Shown piece by piece: positions 18,573 to 26,633 of a stretch of 64,000 nucleotides of DNA. The notes beneath the pieces are model-generated. The model worked only from the letters and a program-made list of their open reading frames with translations. It was not told where the DNA came from and searched no databases. Position 1 is the stretch's first letter, and each line of letters starts with the position of its first letter. Origin of the DNA: Arachidicoccus terrestris (GTDB lineage: Bacteria; Bacteroidota; Bacteroidia; Chitinophagales; Chitinophagaceae); assembly GCF_020042345.1 (NCBI RefSeq), contig NZ_CP083387.1, positions 1,984,001 through 2,048,000 on the forward strand. The letters run 5' to 3'. The translations under genes and the position numbers were made by a program.

Positions 18573-19481
18573 ATGGCCAATAACAATATCCTCCGCATTA
18601 AAACCATCAGTGAGCTTCATCAGCTACGAGGATTACCCCAGCCTGAGCATCCATTAGTTAGCGTGGTGGATTATGCCGCTATGAAACCAGGCAAAAGCCA
18701 ATGGATCACTTTAGATTTTTACTCCATCGCCATTAAAAGAGGAGTCGGCCATTTAGGTTATGGACAACAGCAATATGATTTTAATGAAGGCGTGATGTTC
18801 TTTTTAGCACCCAGCCAGGTATTCAGAACATTCTCAGATACCATTCCAAGCCATGAAAGATCAGGATGGATCTTATACTTCCATCCTGATTTTCTATGGA
18901 ATACGGCACTTGCAAAAAACATCCATCAGTATGATTTCTTTGATTACGCTGTCAATGAAGCCCTATTTCTATCCTCAAAAGAAGAAACGGTGATTAACGG
19001 ACTCATTAAAAATATTCAGCAGGAATATCACACCAATATTGACAAATTCAGTCAGGACATTATTGTATCCCAGATAGAGACCCTGCTGAACTATTCCAAA
19101 CGATTCTATGAACGCCAGTTCATCACCAGAAAGATCTCGAACCACCAAATACTGGACCGGCTGGCGCAATTACTGGAAGACTATTTTGAAAATGGCAAAT
19201 CTGTCCAGGAAGGTTTGCCAAGCGTACAGGCCATCGCTGAAGCGCTCAATATTTCCCCGGGCTATCTTAGCGGCTTATTGAGAAGCCTCACCGGCAAAAG
19301 CACTCAGGAGCATATCCACGAAAAGCTTATTGAAAAAGCAAAACTCAAACTGTCCACAACGCAGTTAACCGTCAGTGAAATCGCTTATGAACTGGGCTTT
19401 GAGCATGTTCAGTCCTTCCATAAACTATTCAAAACAAAAACAAATCAATCGCCGCTTCAGTTCAGAGCAAGTTTTAATTAA
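18573..19481 (+). CDS. AraC-family transcriptional regulator
   Basis: DNA-binding regulator of 302 residues. The N-terminal half looks like a cupin-type sensor (FYSIAIKRGVGHLGYG, FNEGVMFFLAPSQVF). The C-terminal 90 residues carry the two AraC helix-turn-helix motifs, with the family core LTVSEIAYELGFEHVQSFHKLFKTKTNQSPLQFR. It is last in the plus-strand trio and next to the convergent FAD monooxygenase, so it probably controls one or both oxidoreductase units. TACCTTTG at 18561-18568 matches the -7 consensus but lies so close to the start that the transcript would be nearly leaderless. Confidence 0.94.
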   Translation: MANNNILRIKTISELHQLRGLPQPEHPLVSVVDYAAMKPGKSQWITLDFYSIAIKRGVGHLGYGQQQYDFNEGVMFFLAPSQVFRTFSDTIPSHERSGWILYFHPDFLWNTALAKNIHQYDFFDYAVNEALFLSSKEETVINGLIKNIQQEYHTNIDKFSQDIIVSQIETLLNYSKRFYERQFITRKISNHQILDRLAQLLEDYFENGKSVQEGLPSVQAIAEALNISPGYLSGLLRSLTGKSTQEHIHEKLIEKAKLKLSTTQLTVSEIAYELGFEHVQSFHKLFKTKTNQSPLQFRASFN

Positions 19482-19525
19482 AATTTTTGCAACTCCCCCG
19501 GTAAAGGACCATCGATCTCGTCCCT

Positions 19526-20629
19526 CTATTTAAAATGATCGACAGAACGTTTTAAATCTTCTGCCGTCGGGGGCAGTAACCAATTCAGGCCGCGAAGAAT
19601 CTTCGCCTGTGCCGCGTCGACAGCCGGTCTGAACTTGCGATCGTACTCTACGAATGCCCGTTGGAAGCCGCCATCCGTTTCGTGAATGGCCTCAGCCAGT
19701 AATGTGGCCCCCTGCATGGCCAGGCTCGTTCCCATGCCTGTCGGGAATCCGGCCGTATAAGCAGCGTCTCCTACCAGGGCCACCCGATGATCAGACCAAC
19801 GGGGCATATGAATCTGGCAAACCTCATCAAAATACAGCTTATCTGACTGAAGCATTTTATGCAGTATGTCAGGGATTCTCCAGCCGCTATCCACAAAATG
19901 ACCGGCTAAAAACGCTTTATGCTGTTCCATGTCTTTATAATCCCAGTCCAGTACCGGTGACCGAAATGCCAGCATAGCCGTAATATTATCTTTATAGGGA
20001 TATAAGGCAGCTGCTTTCCCGACCTCCTGATAGATAAGCGCGCCCTCAGCGGGCCGATCAAAGTTCATGTCGGATATCCCGACAGTGGCAAAATATGCTC
20101 CGAATGATTTAACAAAGCGCGAATCTTCTCCAAAGACAAGCTGCCTTACAGCTGAATGTGTTCCATCTGCACCAAACACAAAATCAAACCTTCTTTGCTG
20201 ACCATCTTTAAATGTGACATCCACATAGTCTTCATGCTGCCTGATATCTGTCAGTCGATTTTCAAAGATCAGTTCCACATTCTTTTCAGCAATACTGTCA
20301 GACAGTATACCCATCAGATCATCTCTGTGGATCTCAATATCTCCCAGGTATTCAGTTCGTGTATTCAGGGCAAACTGAACCAGAATTTCGTCTTGCGCAT
20401 TCACAATTGCATCTCGATGGATAAACTCCTTTTTCTTAATTTTATCCAGAATACCCATTTTTCGGGCCACCTCAAGGGCGTCTCCCCGTACATCAATGGG
20501 TGAACCCCCTGTCCTGAACCCCTTCGAAAGTTCAACAACCATCACCTGATAACCATACTGATCCAGCCAATAAGCTAAGGTCAGACCGGCCATACTTGCG
20601 CCTGATATCAATATTTTTTGTTTCTCCAT
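19526..20629 (-). CDS. FAD-dependent monooxygenase (TetX/PHBH-like flavoprotein)
   Basis: Flavoprotein hydroxylase of 367 residues. Features are an N-terminal Rossmann motif (GASMAGLTLAYWLDQYGYQV, about residues 10-29, a GxSxxG variant), Arg in the DVRGDALEVAR region, the DG motif VFGADGTHSAVRQ and the FAD ribityl-binding GDAAYTAGFPTGMGTSLA. The layout fits group A aromatic monooxygenases, which include TetX, but I see no evidence that it acts on tetracycline. It is convergent with the AraC gene with a 44-base gap and no hairpin terminator. Confidence 0.9.
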   Translation of the reverse strand: MEKQKILISGASMAGLTLAYWLDQYGYQVMVVELSKGFRTGGSPIDVRGDALEVARKMGILDKIKKKEFIHRDAIVNAQDEILVQFALNTRTEYLGDIEIHRDDLMGILSDSIAEKNVELIFENRLTDIRQHEDYVDVTFKDGQQRRFDFVFGADGTHSAVRQLVFGEDSRFVKSFGAYFATVGISDMNFDRPAEGALIYQEVGKAAALYPYKDNITAMLAFRSPVLDWDYKDMEQHKAFLAGHFVDSGWRIPDILHKMLQSDKLYFDEVCQIHMPRWSDHRVALVGDAAYTAGFPTGMGTSLAMQGATLLAEAIHETDGGFQRAFVEYDRKFRPAVDAAQAKILRGLNWLLPPTAEDLKRSVDHFK

Positions 20630-20821
20630 ACTTATCTAATTAAAGGCTTCTCAATAACTCCCTTCAAACGCTACCTTTAATTTAAATTCTGGATCATAAC
20701 GTTTTCTTTTTTGTGCCAGAATGCAAAAATCAATGACTTTATGTAATTACCTGTATCTAATTTCGCCGGACCAAAATAGGGGCGCAACGCACAGTGAGTA
20801 AAGTTATAAATATCTGCATCC

Positions 20822-20860
20822 TTATTCTGTTTTATTTCCGGATGAAATAAAACAGAATAA
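20822..20860. repeat. Perfect 17-base inverted repeat overlapping a stop codon
   Basis: Arms TTATTCTGTTTTATTTC (20822-20838) and its exact complement (20844-20860) with a 5-base loop. It covers the last nine codons and the stop of the small membrane protein gene. A U-run is missing after it on either strand, so it may be an mRNA-stabilising 3' hairpin rather than a standard terminator. Confidence 0.6.
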
Positions 20861-21086
20861 TTGCAAACGAAATGATAGTGTATGCAGCCAAATAGATAGT
20901 TAATCGCTTTCGCTTTTTGAGGTTGTAATTTTTTATAAATAAACCAGATAAAATAAATAAAATTGAAAAGTATATGACTGCTGGAATGCCAATCGTTTCA
21001 CCAAATATCTGATCCCTAAAAAAACGGCCTATTACAATTATATAAATTATTATAATAAACGCATATATCTTCGCTTTCATATTCAT
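20832..21086 (-). CDS. Small membrane protein, unknown function
   Basis: Protein of 84 residues with three predicted membrane helices (about 4-21, 33-50 and 62-80) separated by short basic loops (NYNLKKRKRL). I recognise no family. It is AT-rich compared with the surrounding operons and lies 5 bases after the small Cys-rich frame, so the two may be co-transcribed. The 3' end lies in a perfect hairpin. MKAKIY two codons in is an equally good start. Confidence 0.5.
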   Translation of the reverse strand: MNMKAKIYAFIIIIYIIVIGRFFRDQIFGETIGIPAVIYFSILFILSGLFIKNYNLKKRKRLTIYLAAYTIISFAIILFYFIRK

Positions 21087-21091
21087 ATTTT

Positions 21092-21421
21092 TTATAGATA
21101 TTTATCGGCACATTCTGCAATTCCATCGGCTGCATAAGCTACAGATCCTGCGAGGCATAAGGGGGTGGCAACGCCACCAGAGGCAGCCTCACACGCCGCT
21201 AGGAGTAGCCCTCCTTGAAATGCAACAGAAGCTGCACATAATGAATATCTCCAACCTCCAGCCTCCGAAGCGACTGTTGCTGTTTCTGGAGTTTCTTGCA
21301 TACTTATAGTCTTTATTTGTAAATCTCTACTGTTCTTTATCTTGGTTGCTTTCTCGAATACATCTTCTGTCAATCCACCTTTAAAATGAGCCTGAAAGCT
21401 TTTATAGCTGGGAAGAATTGT
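21092..21421 (-). pseudogene. Cys-rich hydrophobic C-terminal half of an interrupted lipoprotein frame
   Basis: This open frame continues the lipoprotein at 21422-21751 in the same reading frame, separated only by one TAG at 21422-21424. The region starts ILPSYKSFQAHF and contains a Gly/Ala/Cys-rich block with Cys residues in SLCAAS, LAACEAA, PLCLAG and AECADKYL, suggesting two disulfides or a compact helical hairpin. It has no good ATG of its own near the beginning; TTG at 21371-21373 would give 93 residues and the first ATG about 69. It could be the tail of a gene broken by a nonsense mutation, or a separate small secreted peptide. I do not recognise the family. Confidence 0.5.
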
Positions 21422-21751
21422 CTAAGTGGCTTTTATTAATGTTTGTTTGTCAGATAATTTGAACTCCTTTGCAAGAAAAGTATATTGTTCTTCCAGTGAC
21501 ATGTTTTGAGTCTTTGCTAATTCAATTTTTGAAATCAGATCCTCGATTTGGTCTCTATTAAAATTCTTAAGGATACTATCTACCAATGCATTATAATTGT
21601 CTGAATATTGGTTGAAATCAGAATCAACTGATAGTTCTTGGGCAGTGATATTGCTTACGTCTTGGACGCTGACATCTCTATTTTTTTGGCAGCTGATTAT
21701 TAATCCAATTGCAGCAGTAATAAACAAAAAGGATGATACAAATCTCTTCAT
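21422..21751 (-). CDS. Small lipoprotein, unknown function, probably truncated by an in-frame stop
   Basis: Protein of 109 residues if started at MKRFVSSFLF; the frame opens 11 codons earlier without signal character. The signal peptide ends in a lipobox-like LIISC followed by QKNRDVSV. The rest is helical and charged (DQIEDLISKIELAKTQNMSLEEQY). It stops at TAG, after which the same frame stays open for 109 more codons to the end of the Cys-rich region, so the native product may have been about 220 residues. AT-rich like its neighbours. Function unknown. Confidence 0.55.
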   Translation of the reverse strand: MKRFVSSFLFITAAIGLIISCQKNRDVSVQDVSNITAQELSVDSDFNQYSDNYNALVDSILKNFNRDQIEDLISKIELAKTQNMSLEEQYTFLAKEFKLSDKQTLIKAT

Positions 21752-22452
21752 TGTTTTCAAGTTTGCAATCAAATAAAACACCATAGTCGAATGTTGTTTT
21801 ATGAGATCTGGTTATTATTAAATTCTGGCATTCAACTTCTTATATGACTGCAATATAGTTAATTTATATTAAACTTGAGCTTCGGACCTAAAAATAGGGG
21901 TATTTGTACTTAGAGTGGGATCACTATGAATACAATTGTAACTGATTTCCGTGAGCGCCATCTCCTGCCCGACTTGCTGATAATTTGGAATGTGCAGGCG
22001 GAACCAGCACGGAAACATATGTTGTAAGGCTACGCACATTCTGCACTATTCAATAGTGATTTTATATTTTATAGTAGGGGGCTTGCATTAAGCCTGAGAA
22101 ACTAAGCATCTCCTCTTTTTTTAGTTCCTCTGTCCTTCCGTTTTCCGTGTCGCTTATCCTTCTCGAATATTAAGGAGGGGCTTTCTTATCAAATTCGATT
22201 CTCGCAGGAGTTGACCTTTTTATTTTCTGTTGTTTTATAACAAAATAATTTTGGGTTTAAGCAATAGACCAGTCAAATAGTACTTTTTGTAAATTCTCAG
22301 TGCCTCCTGAAAAAACTGTCAACCTATATCCGGGCAAGACAAATATGCCTGATAAGAATTAGATTGTCAGTGTTAAGGCATAGTAAAAGGCTTCATCGAT
22401 TTACCAGAAGCAATACCGATGAGGCCTTTTACTGACAATACCGTTTGAACGG
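21752..22452. other. AT-rich intergenic region
   Basis: About 700 bases without a convincing gene. A 33-codon frame begins at about 21925 (MNTIVTDFRER) but has no support. The segment 22169-22190 matches one arm of the sulfatase terminator (19 of 22 bases; GGGGCTTTCTTAT identical), without its partner arm. The 3' end holds the terminator of the GH123-like gene. Confidence 0.45.
22383..22432 (-). terminator. Hairpin terminator after the GH123-like gene
   Basis: 16-base arms (22383-22398 and 22417-22432; GTAAAAGGCTTCATCG against CGATGAGGCCTTTTAC) with one G-T pair and an 18-base loop. It starts 20 bases past the stop codon, and the second arm on the minus strand ends in CCTTTTAC. Confidence 0.75.
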
Positions 22453-24291
22453 CTAAAATTCTGCGATAACCGACTCAACGGCACTGACCAGTTTTGAGGC
22501 CCCCTGCTCTCTGAGTGAGGTTACGGTGCAATCGCCTACCACCTGACTGATCTTTTGAAGCCCTACCTGATCATTGTCAGCTTTCAGTTTTGCTCTAATC
22601 AGACGAATCTTCTCAAAGTCCTGAATGCCGCGAATCAGCTGTTCATACCGGATGGAGCTGCCCGGGCCTGGGTAAACAAAATACGTGTCCCCTGAAGACC
22701 AGCTACCAAACCGACTATCCGTCCATGGCGTTGAAGGCCATGCATTATAAGCCCATCGCAAATAGCCACTCAGATTCCTGGACGCAGCCAGCAGTGGAAT
22801 AAATGCTGCTTCTGCCGGCGGAGAAAAGCTGAATGTATTTGGATGATCCTCTGTACAACAAGTATAATAAGTTGTCGGCAAATGAGCCTTCTTCCTTCTG
22901 CTTAACACATCACCGTCAAATTTTTCTCTGGTAGGAATACAATAATCATAGATATCCTTGTCCAGTGAAGGGTGATAGCCGCCTGCCAGTGATATCTTAA
23001 ACGGATCAGGCAGTCCTTTAATAAGCTGAATTACTTTTTCCATGGATTCCAGTGGCCGCTCGTCCATGGCAATGGTGGTTATATTAAACCAGCCTTTCTT
23101 TTTCAGATGCTTTGCAAAATCGATCAGCATTCCTTTCCAGAATTTGTTATATTCAGCTGTACCAGGCTTGGCAACAAGAGCCTTATCCTTTCCGCTTGCC
23201 TCATCAAAATATGCAAAAGTATTATGCCATGGCACCATTGAATAGCAATTGATCTGCTGGCTGATTCCCAGTGCTATCATATAACTGACCCATTTATCAA
23301 AAATGCTGTAATCATACGTCCAGGTGCCGTCTTTTTTCTTCGTCCACTGTACCATAGAGGTATACGGATCATATGTCTGTCCATTCCAGGGATCATTAAT
23401 AATACTGGTCGTAATCACTTTCTGGCCTGCATCAGCCAACATTTTCATATAAGGCTTCATTTTGGCAAAATGCTCTTCCGACCATGGCTTGACATGATAC
23501 CATCTGGCAATTGATTCCGGGTACTGCCAGAGATCCAGGTGAAATTTCCAGGCTGCAGGAGCCGGTAATGTTCTTTTATTGACTGTCACTTTATAGGAAA
23601 GCGTTTTTTTCTCAGGTACCCGCTTTTTATCATCTGTACCCGCAACGACATATGAGACTTCCAGCTGTCCTTTATACTTGCCAGGTGCGGCATCTGCCGG
23701 AACCTGTAAAGTCAGCCAGATAGGCTGATTCTTACCAGCCTTTACAGACGTCCGCTTTTTGTACTCAATACCATCTGCCACAATAAAGGCCAGATGTTGA
23801 GTAGCCGTGTCAATACCGCATCCGCTTCCCGATTTGCCAACTCCATTTGACAGCACATACCGTACAAATCCCGTTTTGATCGCTGATGCACTGATCACCC
23901 CTTTATTGCCGGTTCCTGTATTGGTTAACCGCAGGTCACCAGGCAGCACTTGTAGGTCTGAGATCTCTTTCCCCGCCTGAACAAGTAATTGCATGCCAAC
24001 ACGCTCTCCTTTCCAGGCATTGACCGTATATGTATCTGCCAGGTTAATGTTTGCAGACTGACCTGTTTTAGCATTGTTCCAGGTTTCTTCGTACCTGATA
24101 TCGGGGCTGCCGAAACCGATATTCAGCGTATTATCAGCCTGTTTCTGGTTTTGTGCTGAGGCGCTGCCCGCCATAAAGAGTATTCCTCCACAGACGACCC
24201 CCAAAAAGGGACTTCTCATTTTACGCAGCCATCCTCCAAATTCAGGGTATCTGGAAGAGCCATTCCTTTTCCCATAGGTTGTACCATTCAT
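22453..24291 (-). CDS. GH123-like glycoside hydrolase (DUF4091 domain), exo-beta-N-acetylgalactosaminidase candidate
   Basis: Secreted enzyme of 612 residues. The signal segment lies at about 26-46 (ending GSASAQ), after a polar stretch; the start could be Met25 (MRSPFLG). A beta-sandwich N-terminal domain (about 55-240) precedes a TIM-barrel catalytic domain of the GH123/DUF4091 type. IAMDERP places Asp410-Glu411 where GH123 enzymes have their adjacent Asp-Glu catalytic pair, and the C-terminal WAYNAWPSTPWTDSR with YPGPGSSIRYEQLIRGIQDFE fits the DUF4091 signature. GH123 enzymes release beta-linked GalNAc by substrate-assisted catalysis. A single-gene transcript with a terminator and two operator-like palindromes upstream. 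The family is likely; the exact substrate is not proved. Confidence 0.82.
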   Translation of the reverse strand: MNGTTYGKRNGSSRYPEFGGWLRKMRSPFLGVVCGGILFMAGSASAQNQKQADNTLNIGFGSPDIRYEETWNNAKTGQSANINLADTYTVNAWKGERVGMQLLVQAGKEISDLQVLPGDLRLTNTGTGNKGVISASAIKTGFVRYVLSNGVGKSGSGCGIDTATQHLAFIVADGIEYKKRTSVKAGKNQPIWLTLQVPADAAPGKYKGQLEVSYVVAGTDDKKRVPEKKTLSYKVTVNKRTLPAPAAWKFHLDLWQYPESIARWYHVKPWSEEHFAKMKPYMKMLADAGQKVITTSIINDPWNGQTYDPYTSMVQWTKKKDGTWTYDYSIFDKWVSYMIALGISQQINCYSMVPWHNTFAYFDEASGKDKALVAKPGTAEYNKFWKGMLIDFAKHLKKKGWFNITTIAMDERPLESMEKVIQLIKGLPDPFKISLAGGYHPSLDKDIYDYCIPTREKFDGDVLSRRKKAHLPTTYYTCCTEDHPNTFSFSPPAEAAFIPLLAASRNLSGYLRWAYNAWPSTPWTDSRFGSWSSGDTYFVYPGPGSSIRYEQLIRGIQDFEKIRLIRAKLKADNDQVGLQKISQVVGDCTVTSLREQGASKLVSAVESVIAEF

Positions 24292-24354
24292 ATAATAGAT
24301 TTTTGTAAAAAAGTGGATCCGAGCTCAAACAAATGCATACTGTGTTTACTTACA

Positions 24355-24368
24355 CAGGCATATGCCTG
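24355..24368. promoter_or_regulatory. Perfect 14-base palindrome CAGGCATATGCCTG
   Basis: Self-complementary over all 14 bases and 64 bases upstream of the GH123-like start, a usual place for a regulator site. It does not match any other palindrome in the window. Confidence 0.3.
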
Positions 24369-24491
24369 CAGCACCCTCTAAACAGATTACTAAATGCATT
24401 TCTTTTAAAACGCCTTCCGCCCAATGTGTAGCAATAATACCCATTATTATTGTAAATATTTGCTTATGAGGGCGCTAAAAAAGAAATTTAA

Positions 24492-24504
24492 GCAAACGAT
24501 TGAC
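24492..24504. promoter_or_regulatory. Operator-like motif GCAAACGATTGAC upstream of the GH123-like gene
   Basis: Thirteen bases identical to 5647-5659 and close to 50607-50618 (flanks TTTAAG also shared with the latter). About 200 bases upstream of the glycosidase start. The form GCAAnCGnTTG is typical of LacI-family operators. Role inferred from recurrence. Confidence 0.38.
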
Positions 24505-24876
24505 CAGTATAACTAATTAATATTAAATAGATTACAAAATTAAAATCCGGCATTTAGCAGTCTCCGGTCATCAAAATCTAAGTTGCATGATTTCGCCTTA
24601 TCAGTTCGTTTATCCGATCCACTCCAATTCGTCTCTCAATCGTTGTGAACCTTGGTAAACCGTTTCAATTATAGTCACTGCCTGTTGACATTACTACATT
24701 AACCATAGCTCTGTCTGCTAACATTCTCTCTGGACAAAGCGAGAATTTTTCTTTCCAATATACTTGTTATTATACAGCTAGGGATCCTATTACATTTGTC
24801 GTAAGCAACCTTCTGACTTTTATTACTCGCCAAATCTATACTTTTTTTAGCACATTTGGCAGGTAATAATTTTTCT

Positions 24877-26307
24877 ATGCAACATACAATTATTGGCAGA
24901 ACAGCTGAAATTAAAATCCTTGAATGGTTGCTAAAAAGCAATCAGCCTGAATTGCTGGCTATTTATGGAAGGAGGCGGATAGGCAAAACCTATCTCATAA
25001 AAAATTACTTTTCAGAGCATTTGAAGTTTGTTTGCAGCGGAGAGTCCGGTGGCAGTATGAAAACACAGCTCGCCAATTTCCAGCAACAACTTAATTTCTG
25101 GTTTCCAGAAAACAGGCAAATACAGGGACCTGAAACCTGGCAACAAGCTTTTGTCCTTCTACGCAATTGCCTGGACACACTTAAAACAAAAAGAAAGAAA
25201 GTCCTTTTTTTTGATGAACTTCCCTGGCTGGACACGCATAAATCCGGATTTATTTCAGCCTTTGGCTATTTTTGGAATATATACCTTTCTGAAAGGTCTG
25301 ATATACTCGTCGTGATTTGCGGTTCCGCAGCCTCTTGGATGATAAAAAAAATAGTCAATAATAAAGGAGGATTATATAACAGAATTACACAAAAGATTCG
25401 ACTGCGACCTTTTACCTTAAAAGAAACAAAAGAGTACCTACATTACAGGCATATCCGATTTAGCGACTATCAGGTATTACAATTATATATGATAACCGGG
25501 GGTATCCCGCATTACCTGAATGTGGTAAAACGTGGTGAAAGTCTGCATCAGTCAATTAATAATGCCTGCTTTAATCCTAATGGTTTGCTGGCGGGAGAAT
25601 TTCAAAACCTTTATGCAGCGCTGTTCAATAACTATGAAAGACACATCCAAGTCATACAAGCACTGGCCCAAAAAAATAAGGGCCTGACCAGAGCCGAGCT
25701 ATTGTCCACCGGGAGGTTAATGACAGGAGGTGGTCTTTCCAATGTACTAGAAGAGTTGACAGAAAGTGGATTTGTGGAAAAAACAGAGCCCTTTAACAGG
25801 AAAAAGAAAGAAGGTCTTTATCAACTGATAGATGGATTTTCCTTGTTTTATTTGAAATTTATGCAACGGAACTACAGCAAGAATGACTGGCTAACCGTCA
25901 GCCAAATGGCTCAATATACTACCTGGTGTGGATATGCTTTTGAAAACGTATGCATGAAGCATATTAACCAAATAAAAACAGCATTAGGTATATCCGGTAT
26001 AAATGTTTCGTATTGTTCCTGGTACCAGTCAGGCAGCAAAGCCACGGACGGCGCACAAATTGATCTTTTACTGGACCGCGCTGATGACATCATCAATATT
26101 TGCGAGATAAAATTCAGTGTAAATCAATTTCTCATAGACAAGCGGTATAACCAGTCTTTACAGCAAAAAATAAACGCATTTAGGACGGGCATGCCAAAAG
26201 GCAAAGCGACCGTCTTAACTTTTATAACTACATATGGAGTGGCGGATAATGAATATAAATTAAATCTCGTAGACAATGAGATTACAATGGAGTCATTGTT
26301 TCTCTAA
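24877..26307 (+). CDS. AAA-type ATPase with DUF234 C-terminal domain
   Basis: Cytosolic protein of 476 residues, started at MQHTIIGR (a TTG start 7 codons upstream is less likely). Features are Walker A GRRRIGKT (residues 31-38), Walker B VLFFDELPWLD, a sensor-like ICGSAASWM, a winged-helix region, and a C-terminal DUF234 domain with AQIDLLLDRADDIINICEIK, a PD-(D/E)xK nuclease-like pattern. Archaeal and Bacteroidota genomes carry many of these orphan ATPases; their role is unclear, with defence or DNA-related work suggested. It stands alone in an AT-rich patch between carbohydrate genes, consistent with an accessory gene. Confidence 0.9.
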   Translation: MQHTIIGRTAEIKILEWLLKSNQPELLAIYGRRRIGKTYLIKNYFSEHLKFVCSGESGGSMKTQLANFQQQLNFWFPENRQIQGPETWQQAFVLLRNCLDTLKTKRKKVLFFDELPWLDTHKSGFISAFGYFWNIYLSERSDILVVICGSAASWMIKKIVNNKGGLYNRITQKIRLRPFTLKETKEYLHYRHIRFSDYQVLQLYMITGGIPHYLNVVKRGESLHQSINNACFNPNGLLAGEFQNLYAALFNNYERHIQVIQALAQKNKGLTRAELLSTGRLMTGGGLSNVLEELTESGFVEKTEPFNRKKKEGLYQLIDGFSLFYLKFMQRNYSKNDWLTVSQMAQYTTWCGYAFENVCMKHINQIKTALGISGINVSYCSWYQSGSKATDGAQIDLLLDRADDIINICEIKFSVNQFLIDKRYNQSLQQKINAFRTGMPKGKATVLTFITTYGVADNEYKLNLVDNEITMESLFL

Positions 26308-26322
26308 GAATTAGTGGTTTCA

Positions 26323-26347
26323 ATCCCCTGGTAACATCCCAGGGGAT
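26323..26347 (+). terminator. Weak hairpin after the ATPase gene
   Basis: 9-base perfect GC-rich stem ATCCCCTGG/CCAGGGGAT with a 7-base loop, 16 bases past the stop codon. No following T-run, so termination is likely but not certain. Confidence 0.5.
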
Positions 26348-26535
26348 CTATCCTTGGCGCGAAATTTACCGTTACGAATTCAGTAAGCCACCATTATTCA
26401 AAATCAGGTGCCATCAAAATATCAACAGAAACTAACTAAAATGTTAATCACATTAGGCTTTTCGCCTATTGATCACCAGGAAATTGCCGGCACATTTTAG
26501 ACTTGCTTAACAAAATAGTTGCAGATATCATAAAC

Positions 26536-26550
26536 AATTGACAATCAATT
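26536..26550. promoter_or_regulatory. Inverted repeat AATTGA-CAA-TCAATT upstream of SusC
   Basis: Perfect 6-base arms with a 3-base spacer, 84 bases before the SusC start at 26634. Possible operator; AT-rich arms make chance occurrence fairly likely. Confidence 0.25.
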
Positions 26551-26633
26551 CCAGTCGATTAAACCCGGGTATGTTTTTTGTGTCGCGTCCCATTGCTATA
26601 CCTATTTATATTTAACCTGAAAAGCATCTATTT

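Larger units (their letters stand above)
24292..24876. other. AT-rich intergenic region between divergent genes
   Basis: About 585 bases between the GH123-like gene (-) and the ATPase gene (+). It holds two operator-like palindromes (24355-24368 and 24492-24504) on the glycosidase side. No gene, tRNA or hairpin terminator is evident. Confidence 0.5.
26308..26633. other. Leader region of the first plus-strand SusC gene
   Basis: About 325 bases without a gene. A 9-base stem (26323-26331 and 26339-26347, ATCCCCTGG) lies 16 bases past the ATPase stop but lacks a U-run. Inverted repeat AATTGA-CAA-TCAATT at 26536-26550 lies 84 bases before the SusC start and is a possible regulator site. Confidence 0.45.

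Noticed and set aside
19526-20629. Tetracycline-resistance gene tetX
   Set aside because: Only the general group A flavin monooxygenase motifs are visible; nothing supports tetracycline as substrate.
21925-22026. 33-codon plus-strand frame beginning MNTIVTDFRER
   Set aside because: Too short, no signal or family pattern, no partner gene.
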